Assembly (NCBI GenBank): GCA_900550825.1
Contig: URTZ01000093.1
Coordinates: forward strand, 1 to 7,809
DNA length: 7,809 nucleotides
Source: an uncultured Collinsella sp.
GTDB lineage: Bacteria; Actinomycetota; Coriobacteriia; Coriobacteriales; Coriobacteriaceae
Direction of reading: 5' to 3'
Below, piece by piece: positions 1 to 7,509 of this stretch; position 1 is the stretch's first letter, and each line of letters begins with the position of its first letter. Both the position numbers and the translations under genes were made by a program. A model generated the notes under the pieces. That model had not been told where the DNA came from. It saw only the letters and a program-made list of their open reading frames with translations, and ran no database searches.

Positions 1-109
1 GCGCATCACGCGTGCGCTGGAAAACGTTCCCGCCACGCTTGCGATCGAAAAGGACGAGGACGGCTATCCGATAGCGGATGCCGCCCAGGAGGCAGCTTTA
101 GATGACTAA
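1..109 (+). CDS. rbfA: 3' end of a gene, probably ribosome-binding factor A (partial)
   Basis: Only the last 35 codons are visible, in the frame whose codons start at base 2, ending in TAA at 107-109. The visible peptide begins RITRALENVP and ends in an acidic, alanine-rich tail (AAQEAALDD). It carries no diagnostic motif. The RbfA call rests mainly on context: in many Gram-positive and actinobacterial genomes rbfA sits directly before the DHH phosphoesterase gene nrnA, which is followed by truB and ribF, exactly as here. The start of the fragment would also fit the helical C-terminus of RbfA, a KH-fold protein that assists 30S subunit maturation. The stop overlaps the nrnA start by 8 bp (102-109), which suggests translational coupling. 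The other two forward frames are closed by stops at 72-74 and 103-105. That this is the end of a coding region is likely; its identity is inferred. Confidence 0.5.
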   Translation, partial: RITRALENVPATLAIEKDEDGYPIADAAQEAALDD

Positions 110-1145
110 TTCCGCCGACCTCGCCTCGTGCGAGTCTGCAGATATTCAGCGATGCATCCTCGAGCTCATCGAGGGTGCGTCCTCCATTGCGATTTCGGGG
201 CATACGTCTCCCGATGGCGATGCCTTGGGTTCCGTGTTGGGTCTGGGCCTTTCGCTTATGAAGTTTTTCCCCAACAAGGACATTGAGCTGCTGCTGGCAG
301 ACGATGACCCGGTTCCGCGCATCTACCGCTTTATGGAAGGCTCCGATCGCCTGGTGCCGGCATCTGCGTATACCGGCAACCCGGACCTGTTCATTTCGGT
401 GGACGTGCCGGTTGTCGAGCGCCTGAACAACTCCGCCGAGGTGCTCCGCCGCTCGTCGCACGTGGTGTGCTTCGACCACCATCCGGCGCGCGAGGAGTTT
501 GCCGAGCTGAGTCTGAGGTGCATCGATGCCGCGGCCTGCGCCATGATCATCGACCGCTTCTTGGACAATTGCGGCATTGTCGCGCGCGATAACATCGCGA
601 CCTGTCTGCTGTGCGGCTTGGTTACCGATACCGGTCGTTTTCAGTACCAAAACGCCGATGCTGCCGCGTTCCATGCTGCCTCGCGACTGGTCGCACACGG
701 TGCCGATCCGGCACGCGTTGCGCTCGAGGTCTACCAGAGCATGCGCGTCGAGTTTTTGCACCTCAAGTCCATCGTCATGGGCCGCATCAAGACGGTGGCC
801 CACGGGCGCGTCGCGTATAGCTACGCGTACCAGAGTGACCTTGAGGCGTGCGGTGTCACCTCGGATGAGTGCGACGGTCTGGTTGACGTGGTGCGCTCGG
901 TGATGGGCGTCGAGGTCTGCCTGTTCCTGAAGGGCATTGAGGGCGATACCAAGGTGCGCGGCAACCTGCGCTCCAAGGGTGACCTCAACGTGTCCGAGAT
1001 CGCTGCTGCCTTTGGCGGAGGCGGACATCCTGCTGCCGCCGGTTTCTCCAACAACGGAACGATTCTCGAGACGCTCACCGTGGCACTTCCCATGCTGGCC
1101 GAACTGGTAGGGGAGGATCCCGCTTCGGTGACCGTCGAGCTTTAA
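102..1145 (+). CDS. nrnA: DHH/DHHA1 phosphoesterase, NrnA-like oligoribonuclease / pAp phosphatase
   Basis: This 347-residue protein has the full set of DHH-family motifs. Motif I is HTSPDGDALGS (residues 34-44, metal-binding Asp38 and Asp40), motif II is SVDVP (Asp101), motif III is FDHHP (124-128), and motif IV is GLVTDTGRF (172-180, Asp176). The C-terminal DHHA1 substrate-binding domain ends in the glycine-rich signature GGGGHPAAAG (305-314), preceded by RGNLRS (286-291). Family knowledge: NrnA is a cytoplasmic Mn-dependent enzyme that degrades 2-5-nucleotide RNAs from the 5' end and dephosphorylates 3'-phosphoadenosine-5'-phosphate. It replaces the E. coli Orn and CysQ functions. The length is typical of the family. 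The ATG at 102 is backed by a perfect AGGAGG at 87-92, nine bases upstream inside the preceding gene. truB follows after 15 bp. Substrate preference (nanoRNA, pAp or cyclic-dinucleotide products) cannot be read from sequence alone. Confidence 0.93.
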   Translation: MTNSADLASCESADIQRCILELIEGASSIAISGHTSPDGDALGSVLGLGLSLMKFFPNKDIELLLADDDPVPRIYRFMEGSDRLVPASAYTGNPDLFISVDVPVVERLNNSAEVLRRSSHVVCFDHHPAREEFAELSLRCIDAAACAMIIDRFLDNCGIVARDNIATCLLCGLVTDTGRFQYQNADAAAFHAASRLVAHGADPARVALEVYQSMRVEFLHLKSIVMGRIKTVAHGRVAYSYAYQSDLEACGVTSDECDGLVDVVRSVMGVEVCLFLKGIEGDTKVRGNLRSKGDLNVSEIAAAFGGGGHPAAAGFSNNGTILETLTVALPMLAELVGEDPASVTVEL

Positions 1146-1160
1146 CTTTTTGGATGGTAC

Positions 1161-2093
1161 ATGGCTCGTCGTACGCCTTCTCAACTGAATATGCTGCTCG
1201 CCGTCGATAAGCCGGTGGGCTGCACGTCCCACGATGTGGTTTCGCAATGCCGGCGCGCCCTCCATGAGCGACGCGTCGGCCATGCCGGCACGCTCGACCC
1301 CATGGCATCGGGTGTCATGGTGGTGGGTGTGGGCCAGGCCACCCGTCTGCTGGGCATGCTTACGCTCGATACCAAAAGCTATGTCGCCGACATCTCGTTT
1401 GGCGCCGAGACCAATACCGATGATGCGGAGGGCGAGGCGGTCCGCACGGTGGCTGTTGCCGACGAGCTCCGCGATCCTGCCTATGCCCGTGAGCGCCTGG
1501 CCGCTATGCTGGGTCCGCAGATGCAGGTGCCGCCGGCGTTTTCGGCTATCTCGGTCAATGGCGTTCGCGCCTACAAGTCTGCTCGCGAGGGCAATGCGGT
1601 GGACCTACCTCCGCGCCCCGTCGAGGTCTATGCCGCCGACCTGATCGCCGTGGGCGGCGAAGGTGATACGTGTGTGTGGACCGTGGCGTTCTCGGTGAGC
1701 AAGGGCACCTATATCCGTGCGCTCGCTCGCGACTTGGGCCGCGCCTGCGAGAGCGCCGCGCACATTTCCGCGCTGCGCCGCACGGCCTCCGGTGTTGTTT
1801 CCATTGGCGCCTGTCATGCGGTCGAGGAGCTTTCTCCCGAGTCCGCGCCCGGCTTTGCCCTGGATCCCATTGCGGCCCTGGGCGCCACGCGTGTTGACTT
1901 GCCGGGCAATCTTGCCGAAGACCTGCTCTGCGGCCGACGCATTCCCGTTGAGCGTGCGCTTGCCGATTTCGATGCTTCGAAAGCGCCGTTTGCGCTGGTG
2001 CTCGATGGGGGACTCAAGGCGCTCGCCCGCATCGAAAGTGGCCGTTTTGTCATGGAGCACGTGTTTCCGCAGGCAATCGGCGGTGTTCGATGA
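1161..2093 (+). CDS. truB: tRNA pseudouridine-55 synthase TruB
   Basis: This 310-residue protein isomerises U55 to pseudouridine in the T-loop of elongator tRNAs. The N-terminal signature is LLAVDKPVGCTS (residues 12-23). The catalytic motif GHAGTLDPMASG spans 40-51, with the nucleophile Asp46. Further conserved blocks are KSYVADISFGAETNTDD (72-88), QVPPAFSAISVNGVRAY (122-138), GTYIRALARDLG (182-193) and LRRTASG (205-211). The remaining C-terminus (about 230-310) is the less conserved PUA-like tail. Length is normal for the family. The ATG at 1161 has only a weak GGATGG (1152-1157) with short spacing. An in-frame ATG at 1191 (codon 11) would still keep the whole conserved core, but it has no Shine-Dalgarno site, so the longer form is preferred. 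The stop codon overlaps the ribF start by 4 bp (ATGA). Placement after rbfA/nrnA is the usual arrangement in nusA-infB-type operons. Confidence 0.95.
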   Translation: MARRTPSQLNMLLAVDKPVGCTSHDVVSQCRRALHERRVGHAGTLDPMASGVMVVGVGQATRLLGMLTLDTKSYVADISFGAETNTDDAEGEAVRTVAVADELRDPAYARERLAAMLGPQMQVPPAFSAISVNGVRAYKSAREGNAVDLPPRPVEVYAADLIAVGGEGDTCVWTVAFSVSKGTYIRALARDLGRACESAAHISALRRTASGVVSIGACHAVEELSPESAPGFALDPIAALGATRVDLPGNLAEDLLCGRRIPVERALADFDASKAPFALVLDGGLKALARIESGRFVMEHVFPQAIGGVR

Positions 2094-3097
2094 TGTTGTC
2101 CGCTCGCGAGCTCGCGCGTATCTTTTTTGAAGGCGAGTCGGACGAGGCTCGCATCGACACTGCCGATGCGTTTGATGAGTGCGAGCACTTGGGTGCTGCC
2201 TCGATCGCCATTGGCGTGTTCGATGGCGTTCACCGTGGACACCGGGAACTCATCGAAGCGCTTGTCCGTGATGCCCGTGCCCATGGCTGCAAGGCGGTCG
2301 TGGTCACTTTCGATCCCGATCCGGACGTTGTGGTGAGTCCTTCGCCCGCTCAAAAATTGATGACGACGGCCGACCGTCTACATGCCTTGGCTCAGACCGG
2401 GGTCGATGCAGTGGTGGCCGTTCCCTTTACGCCTGAGGTTGCGGCACTCGACCATGTCGGTTTTCTCACACTGTTGTCACGCGTGGTCGACATTCGTTCG
2501 ATTCGCGTTGGCAGCGATTTTAGGCTGGGTCGTGGCGGTGCTTCTGGTGTTGCCGAGATGCGCGTCTGGGGTTCCGAGCACGGCGTTGACGTGTATGGTC
2601 ATGATCTGCTTTGCGAGGGCGGTGAGGCCATTTGCGCCACCCGCATCCGTCATGAGCTGGGACAGGGCCATGTGGAGCTGGCTGCTGAGTTGCTCGGCCG
2701 CCCGTATATGCTGCGCGGCGGTGTTATTCGCGGCCGTCACGAGGGCTCTGGCATGGGCTTTCCCACGGCAAACCTGCAGGTTCCCGACGGCATTCAGGTG
2801 CCTGCCGATGGCGTGTATGAGGGCCTGGTGCTCGTCGATGACACCGTATGGCCTGCTGCCGTTAACGTCGGCCTGCCGCCGACGTATGCCGACGATGCCG
2901 CTTCATCGCATCTCGAGGCTAACTTAATTGGTTATACGGGCGACCTGTACGGCGCTTCCGTTTCGCTGGCGTTTACGCGCTGGCTGCGTCCCTCGCGTGT
3001 GTTCGAATCGCTGGATGAGTTGATCTCGACCGTCGAGGGTAATATCGAGGATATTCGTCACAACTTGGGCGAGCAGGGGGTGAGTATCCGTGATTAG
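2090..3097 (+). CDS. ribF: bifunctional riboflavin kinase / FAD synthetase RibF
   Basis: This 335-residue two-domain cytoplasmic enzyme makes FMN from riboflavin and then FAD from FMN. The N-terminal nucleotidyltransferase (FAD synthetase) domain shows IGVFDGVHRGH (residues 41-51, the HxGH-type nucleotide site), VVTFDPDPD (71-79), GSDFRLGRGG (141-150) and ICATRIRHEL (181-190). The C-terminal flavokinase domain begins at GRPYMLRGGV (203-212), with the ATP-binding segment GRHEGSGMGFPTANL (215-229), NVGLPPTY (259-266), HLEANLIGYTGDLYG (274-288, likely catalytic Glu276) and the terminal LRPSRVFESLDEL. Both activities therefore look intact. About 40 residues precede the first conserved block, slightly more than usual, with no internal alternative start. 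The ATG at 2090 overlaps the truB TGA; a second in-frame ATG follows at 2093. No convincing Shine-Dalgarno is seen, so translation is probably coupled to truB. The 3' end overlaps dnaG by 8 bp. Confidence 0.95.
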   Translation: MMLSARELARIFFEGESDEARIDTADAFDECEHLGAASIAIGVFDGVHRGHRELIEALVRDARAHGCKAVVVTFDPDPDVVVSPSPAQKLMTTADRLHALAQTGVDAVVAVPFTPEVAALDHVGFLTLLSRVVDIRSIRVGSDFRLGRGGASGVAEMRVWGSEHGVDVYGHDLLCEGGEAICATRIRHELGQGHVELAAELLGRPYMLRGGVIRGRHEGSGMGFPTANLQVPDGIQVPADGVYEGLVLVDDTVWPAAVNVGLPPTYADDAASSHLEANLIGYTGDLYGASVSLAFTRWLRPSRVFESLDELISTVEGNIEDIRHNLGEQGVSIRD

Positions 3098-5198
3098 CGA
3101 TGAGGAAAAAGACCAGGTACGCGCTGCGTCCGACTTAGTTGCCATCGTGCAGGAAACGGTTGAGCTCAAGCCCCGCGGCCATGAGTTTTGGGGTTGCTGC
3201 CCCTTCCATGGCGAAAAGACGCCTTCTTTCCACATTATCCCCGCTACGCAGGTCTGGCACTGCTTTGGCTGCGGCGAAGGCGGCGACGTCTTCACCTATA
3301 TCATGAAGCGCGAAAACCTGAGCTTTCCCGAGTCAATCCGCTATTTGGCCGATCGTGCGGGTATTGAGCTGCATGACACCGGAGATCGTCGCGAGCGCGG
3401 TACCAAGCGTGCCCGCATCTACGATCTGTGTGCCGAGACCGCCCAGTTCTACCACACCATGCTTATGCGCGGTAAGGACGGCCGTCCACGCGAGTACTTT
3501 GCCAGCCGTGGTATGGGTGGCGACGTCTGCCGCCGCTACTGCCTGGGCTTTGCACCGGGCCGCAACGCGCTGGTGTCGCACCTGTCCCAGGCGGGTTTTA
3601 CCCCGCAGGAGATGATCGACGCCAACGTTGCCGTGAGCCGCGGGCGCGGGCAGCTTGCCGACCGCTTCTACGACCGCGTGATGTTTCCCATCTTTGACGA
3701 GCAGGGTCACAACATTGCCTTTGGCGGGCGCATCATGGGTGACGGCCAACCCAAGTACCTCAACACCGCCGAGACGAGCGTGTTCCATAAAAAGCGAAAC
3801 CTCTATGGCTTTAACTGGGCCAAGGAGTTTATCGTCGCGCAGGATACGGCCATCGTGGTGGAGGGCTATACCGATTGCATCGCCTGCTGGGAGGCGGGGA
3901 TCAAAAACGTTGTCGCCACGCTGGGCACCGCGCTCACGGAGCATCACGTCAAGACGCTCACCCGCTTTGCCAAGCGTATCGTGTATATGTTCGATGGCGA
4001 TGCCGCGGGCCAGAAGGCCGCCCGTCGCGCGATTCAATTTATCGAGCAGGATTCGATGGACCTGCGCTGCGTGGTGCTGCCCGACGGCAACGACCCCATG
4101 GAGTTCATCACAGCGTATGGTGGACAGGAGCTTCAGGCGCGCATCGACGCTGCCGAGCCGCTCATGGACTTTGTCTACCGTTCGCTGCAGGAGTCGAGTG
4201 ACATCACCACGCCGGGCGGTCGTGCCAAGGCGCTGGAAGATGCGCTGACGCTTATCTATCCGCTGCGCGATAGCTATATGATCGACACGTACTTTATCCA
4301 GATTGCCGACCTGTTGGGTTTGGATCTGGAGACAGTGCGTGCGAGCTCGGGCCGTGTGTTTCGCGATGTCGCCAAGCGCGAGGATGCGGAACGACGTCGT
4401 GAGCAGAACTATGAACGCCAGCGGGCGCAGGCCGAGCGGTCCGGCGGGACGGGCAGTCGGACGTCCGGTTCTCGCGATGCCGGTCGCGGCGCTTGGGCAT
4501 CGGGCGCGACGCCGCCGGTGTCCGCGCCGGTCGAAGAAGAGCCGTACGACTACGTCCCGCTCGATGCCTACGGTGCCGCGCCCGCGGAGGTCGTCGACGA
4601 CCTTCCGCCGATTGACGTACCTGATGGTATGGGCGCTGTGCCTGTGCCTGATGGTTCGAACGCACCGGCTGCGGCGGCGCCGATGGTTCTTACCGATCTA
4701 GAGCGCAAGTCCTTGGCAGGGGAGCGCGAGCTGTTGACGATGCTCACGAGCTACCCCGACCTGTTCCGCACGTATGCCGACCGTATCTGCTCCATCGAGT
4801 GGGTGGATCCGCGCCACGAGTCCATCGCATGGGCCGTTCTGGCAACGCCGCCGGGAACCGATCCTGCAGCTTGCATGGATGCGGCGCGCTCGGTGTGTCC
4901 CGATGCGGCAACGCTTGTGAGTGCCGGGCGCATCTCGGCGACGAGCAAGCACCCCACCGAGACGAACATCGTGTTTATGCTCGATACGCTCGAGCTCTAC
5001 ACCATCAAGCGCCGCATGCGTGCCGCACAGGCCAAGCTGCGCCAGGACCGTTCGCTCGATGATGAGGCGCGTCGCGCGCTGACCGTGCAAGCCGCGCAGG
5101 ACTCGCAGCGTCAGCGCGAACTGCAAAAGTCGATCGGCGGCGTGGCGGACCCGTTCCGTTTGATCGGTCTGGAGGCCGCAGGCACAGAACAGGCCTAG
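3090..5198 (+). CDS. dnaG: DNA primase DnaG
   Basis: This 702-residue primase lays down the RNA primers used at the replication fork. The N-terminal CHC2 zinc-binding domain contains CPFHGEKTPSFH (residues 37-48; Cys37, His40) and CFGCGEGGD (58-66; Cys58, Cys61). The catalytic core includes YLNTAETSVFHKKRNLYGF (223-241). The TOPRIM fold follows, with VVEGYTDCIA (256-265; Glu258, Asp262) and the metal-binding FDGDAAG (301-307; Asp302, Asp304). Residues about 430-535 form a low-complexity Arg/Gly-, then Ala/Pro/Asp-rich linker. Residues about 536-702 are helical and likely form the DnaB-helicase-interacting domain. The protein is longer than a typical primase (about 580-650 residues), mainly because of the linker. 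Translation starts at GTG 3090, seven bases after AGGGGGTG (3075-3082), and overlaps the ribF stop by 8 bp. rpoD follows with no terminator between. The identity is certain; the linker's role is unknown. Confidence 0.97.
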   Translation: MISDEEKDQVRAASDLVAIVQETVELKPRGHEFWGCCPFHGEKTPSFHIIPATQVWHCFGCGEGGDVFTYIMKRENLSFPESIRYLADRAGIELHDTGDRRERGTKRARIYDLCAETAQFYHTMLMRGKDGRPREYFASRGMGGDVCRRYCLGFAPGRNALVSHLSQAGFTPQEMIDANVAVSRGRGQLADRFYDRVMFPIFDEQGHNIAFGGRIMGDGQPKYLNTAETSVFHKKRNLYGFNWAKEFIVAQDTAIVVEGYTDCIACWEAGIKNVVATLGTALTEHHVKTLTRFAKRIVYMFDGDAAGQKAARRAIQFIEQDSMDLRCVVLPDGNDPMEFITAYGGQELQARIDAAEPLMDFVYRSLQESSDITTPGGRAKALEDALTLIYPLRDSYMIDTYFIQIADLLGLDLETVRASSGRVFRDVAKREDAERRREQNYERQRAQAERSGGTGSRTSGSRDAGRGAWASGATPPVSAPVEEEPYDYVPLDAYGAAPAEVVDDLPPIDVPDGMGAVPVPDGSNAPAAAAPMVLTDLERKSLAGERELLTMLTSYPDLFRTYADRICSIEWVDPRHESIAWAVLATPPGTDPAACMDAARSVCPDAATLVSAGRISATSKHPTETNIVFMLDTLELYTIKRRMRAAQAKLRQDRSLDDEARRALTVQAAQDSQRQRELQKSIGGVADPFRLIGLEAAGTEQA

Positions 5199-5267
5199 AT
5201 GTTGTGGTCAACCAGCGTATTCTCGCCTATATCCAGTCCTCTTTTTGGGTATAGACGTCAATGTGTG

Positions 5268-5276
5268 TGCTAAAGT
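5268..5276 (+). promoter_or_regulatory. Putative extended -10 promoter for rpoD
   Basis: The dnaG-rpoD spacer contains TGC followed by TAAAGT (-10 hexamer at 5271-5276), which fits an extended -10 element. A weak -35 candidate, TTGGGT (5245-5250), lies 20 bases upstream, which is too far to be ideal. Transcription would start near 5283, giving a leader of about 25 nt. The spacer has no convincing intrinsic terminator, so rpoD is probably transcribed both from here and by read-through from dnaG. This is pattern-based inference only. Confidence 0.4.
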
Positions 5277-5296
5277 ATTGAGTCCTGTGGACTATG

Positions 5297-5303
5297 AAGG
5301 GAG
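5297..5303 (+). promoter_or_regulatory. Ribosome binding site that decides the rpoD start
   Basis: AAGGGAG (5297-5303) lies five bases before the GTG at 5309. An in-frame ATG at 5294 is also possible, but it abuts and overlaps this purine-rich site and has no Shine-Dalgarno of its own. The GTG is therefore the more likely start. Confidence 0.7.
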
Positions 5304-5308
5304 AATCT

Positions 5309-6658
<1,350 letters not shown>

Positions 6659-6671
6659 CCTCGCAAGTAAG

Positions 6672-6706
6672 AAGCGCCTTCAAGCACATCTGCTTGGGGG
6701 CGCTTT
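6672..6706 (+). terminator. Hairpin terminator after rpoD
   Basis: A 15-bp stem pairs 6672-6686 with 6691-6705 (13 Watson-Crick pairs and two G-T pairs) around a CATC loop. It begins 14 bases after the rpoD stop. The following T-run is short (TTT at 6704-6706, then CATG), so release may be incomplete or helped by the palindrome that follows. Stem strength and position make a terminator or 3'-end processing structure the best reading. Confidence 0.75.
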
Positions 6707-6712
6707 CATGTA

Positions 6713-6764
6713 GTCGTTGGGGACGTTCTTGAATGACTAGTCGTTTAAGAACGTCCCCAACGAC
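6713..6764. repeat. 52-nt near-perfect palindrome (REP/MITE-like element)
   Basis: The outer 18 bases, GTCGTTGGGGACGTTCTT (6713-6730), are perfectly complementary to 6747-6764. The inner 16 bases continue the symmetry to the centre at 6738/6739, the 8-bp palindrome GACTAGTC (6735-6742), with only two G-T positions (6731/6746 and 6734/6743). The tetranucleotide GTAG (6710-6713) sits at the 5' foot, as in REP sequences recognised by REP-associated tyrosine transposases. AATGACTAG occurs at the centre (6732-6740) and again just outside the right arm (6765-6773). There is no T-tract, so it is not a typical terminator. It codes for nothing visible. A dispersed palindromic repeat is the leading reading, but copy number cannot be judged from one window. 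Confidence 0.75.
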
Positions 6765-6778
6765 AATGACTAGGTCGG

Positions 6779-6826
6779 AAAAATTCTTAAAAAAGTTCTT
6801 GCCCTAAGCTGATTCGTCCGTATAAT
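6779..6826 (+). promoter_or_regulatory. Strong sigma-70-type promoter of the tRNA-Asn gene
   Basis: TTGCCC (-35, 6799-6804) and a perfect TATAAT (-10, 6821-6826) are separated by 16 bases. The A/T-rich stretch at 6779-6797, with a run of six A residues, resembles an UP element for the polymerase alpha subunit, as often seen before stable-RNA genes. The predicted start near 6833 leaves a 5' leader of about 24 nt for processing to the tRNA at 6857. Confidence 0.85.
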
Positions 6827-6856
6827 AAACTTCGTTGCTTGAGAGCACGCACCTAT

Positions 6857-6931
6857 TCCTCGGTAGCTCAATGGTAGAGCACGCGGCTGTTAACCGCGCT
6901 GTTGTAGGTTCGAGTCCTACCCGGGGAGCCA
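6857..6931 (+). tRNA. trnN: tRNA-Asn (anticodon GUU), CCA encoded
   Basis: A complete cloverleaf can be drawn. The acceptor arm pairs TCCTCGG (6857-6863) with CCGGGGA (6921-6927, one G-U pair), with discriminator G6928 and genomic CCA at 6929-6931. The D-arm is GCTC/GAGC with loop AATGGTA. The anticodon stem is CGCGG/CCGCG with loop CTGTTAA, anticodon GTT at 6889-6891. The variable loop has five bases, and the T-arm is GTAGG/CCTAC with loop TTCGAGT. The anticodon reads AAC and AAU codons. It is a single-gene transcription unit with its own promoter and terminator. U55 of its T-loop is a substrate for the TruB encoded nearby. All stems are intact, so a functional gene is very likely. Confidence 0.97.
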
Positions 6932-6937
6932 GGTTGT

Positions 6938-6967
6938 AAAACCCGTCGCTTATGCGGCGGGTTTTTT
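6938..6967 (+). terminator. Intrinsic terminator of tRNA-Asn
   Basis: A 12-bp stem pairs AAAACCCGTCGC (6938-6949) with GCGGCGGGTTTT (6954-6965), with one G-T pair and loop TTAT. Six T residues run from 6962 to 6967. It starts six bases after the tRNA CCA. This is a textbook rho-independent terminator, and the A-tract on the left makes it potentially active in both directions. Confidence 0.93.
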
Positions 6968-7093
6968 CATGTCGCGGTCGCCGTTCGCGAACGTTACCAT
7001 ATCAACATTTCGTGTCGAGGATGTAATCCCGCGACCCACCACCTCAACATGGCGCGGTCGTTGTAGAATATTGCAATGATTGCTCCCACGACA
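6968..7093 (+). promoter_or_regulatory. Upstream region of the Asp23-family gene: repeats and a weak promoter candidate
   Basis: No gene is seen here. A 13-nt direct repeat with one mismatch occurs exactly 80 bases apart: CATGTCGCGGTCG (6968-6980) and CATGGCGCGGTCG (7048-7060). An inverted CCGCGAC core lies between them at 7029-7035. A perfect 12-bp palindrome, CGTTCGCGAACG, lies at 6982-6993. A possible -10, TAGAAT (7064-7069), falls just after the second repeat, but no good -35 is found at normal spacing. The strong upstream terminator means the next gene needs its own promoter, and this is where it should lie. The assignment is tentative. Confidence 0.3.
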
Positions 7094-7119
7094 TGGTGCC
7101 GCGAGCACCAGATAAGGAG
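7094..7119 (+). promoter_or_regulatory. Leader hairpin and ribosome binding site of the Asp23-family gene
   Basis: TGGTGC (7094-7099) and GCACCA (7105-7110) form a perfect 6-bp stem with loop CGCGA. It ends three bases before AAGGAG (7114-7119), which is six bases before GTG 7126. The Shine-Dalgarno site fixes that GTG as the start. The in-frame ATG at 7093 would place the hairpin and the Shine-Dalgarno inside the coding region, and it has no ribosome site of its own. Confidence 0.65.
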
Positions 7120-7125
7120 ATTCTT

Positions 7126-7482
7126 GTGTCTGAGACCATTAACGGCAGCCTGAGCGTCTCGAACGACGTTATTGCCGATATTGCCGGTTATGCCGCGATG
7201 ACGTGCTATGGCGTCGTCGGTATGGCTGAGCAGCTCCAAGGCGCCGAGAGCGTGCGCCTGCTTGCCGGTCAGCGCCTCCGCAAGGGCGTGCTTGTCTCCG
7301 CCGACGAGAACGGCCTTACGGTCGATCTTCACGTCGTGCTCGAGAACGGCGTCAACATGAAGTCCGTCTGCCACAATCTTTCGAGTTCCGTTGCCTTCAC
7401 TCTGCAGGAGGTCGCCCAGATCGATCCCGCTAGCCTTAAGATCGGCATCCACATCGACGCGCTCAAGAGCCGTCTGAACTAG
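7126..7482 (+). CDS. Asp23/Gls24 (YloU-like) family envelope stress response protein
   Basis: Read from GTG 7126, this is a 118-residue soluble protein. It opens MSETINGSLSVSNDVIADIA, followed by the block GYAAMTCYGVVGMAEQL (residues 20-36). The alternating pattern VLVSADENGLTVDLHVVLENGVNM (about 54-77) fits the Asp23 fold, and a helix and strand follow, ending in IGIHIDALKSRLN. The opening SNDVIADIAGYAAMTCYGVVGM is the family's usual signature. Length is typical of the short YloU type. Asp23/Gls24 proteins have been linked to cell-envelope stress in Gram-positive bacteria, but the biochemical role of YloU-type members is poorly defined. The DAK2-domain gene starts 27 bp downstream, a pairing seen widely, so the two are probably co-transcribed. 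No signal peptide or membrane segment is visible. The family call is confident; the function is not. Confidence 0.88.
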   Translation: MSETINGSLSVSNDVIADIAGYAAMTCYGVVGMAEQLQGAESVRLLAGQRLRKGVLVSADENGLTVDLHVVLENGVNMKSVCHNLSSSVAFTLQEVAQIDPASLKIGIHIDALKSRLN

Positions 7483-7509
7483 CATCCGAAAACGGAGATT
7501 CAAATACCC

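Noticed and set aside
6..1283. Long antisense open frame (425 codons) across nrnA and the truB start
   Set aside because: It mirrors two genes with clear catalytic motifs, has no recognisable domain, and long antisense frames are expected in GC-rich coding DNA.
5227..5254. Hairpin considered as a dnaG terminator
   Set aside because: The stem is only 8 bp and A/T-rich with a 12-base loop, and its T-run lies in the loop, not after the stem.
5245..5276. Full -35/-10 sigma-70 promoter before rpoD
   Set aside because: The TTGGGT and TAAAGT hexamers are 20 bases apart, too wide for a standard promoter; only the extended -10 is kept, at modest confidence.
6857..6967. tRNA-Asn 3' end as a phage or island attachment site
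   Set aside because: No integrase, no repeated tRNA fragment and no foreign genes follow; the tRNA has its own terminator and then ordinary chromosomal genes.
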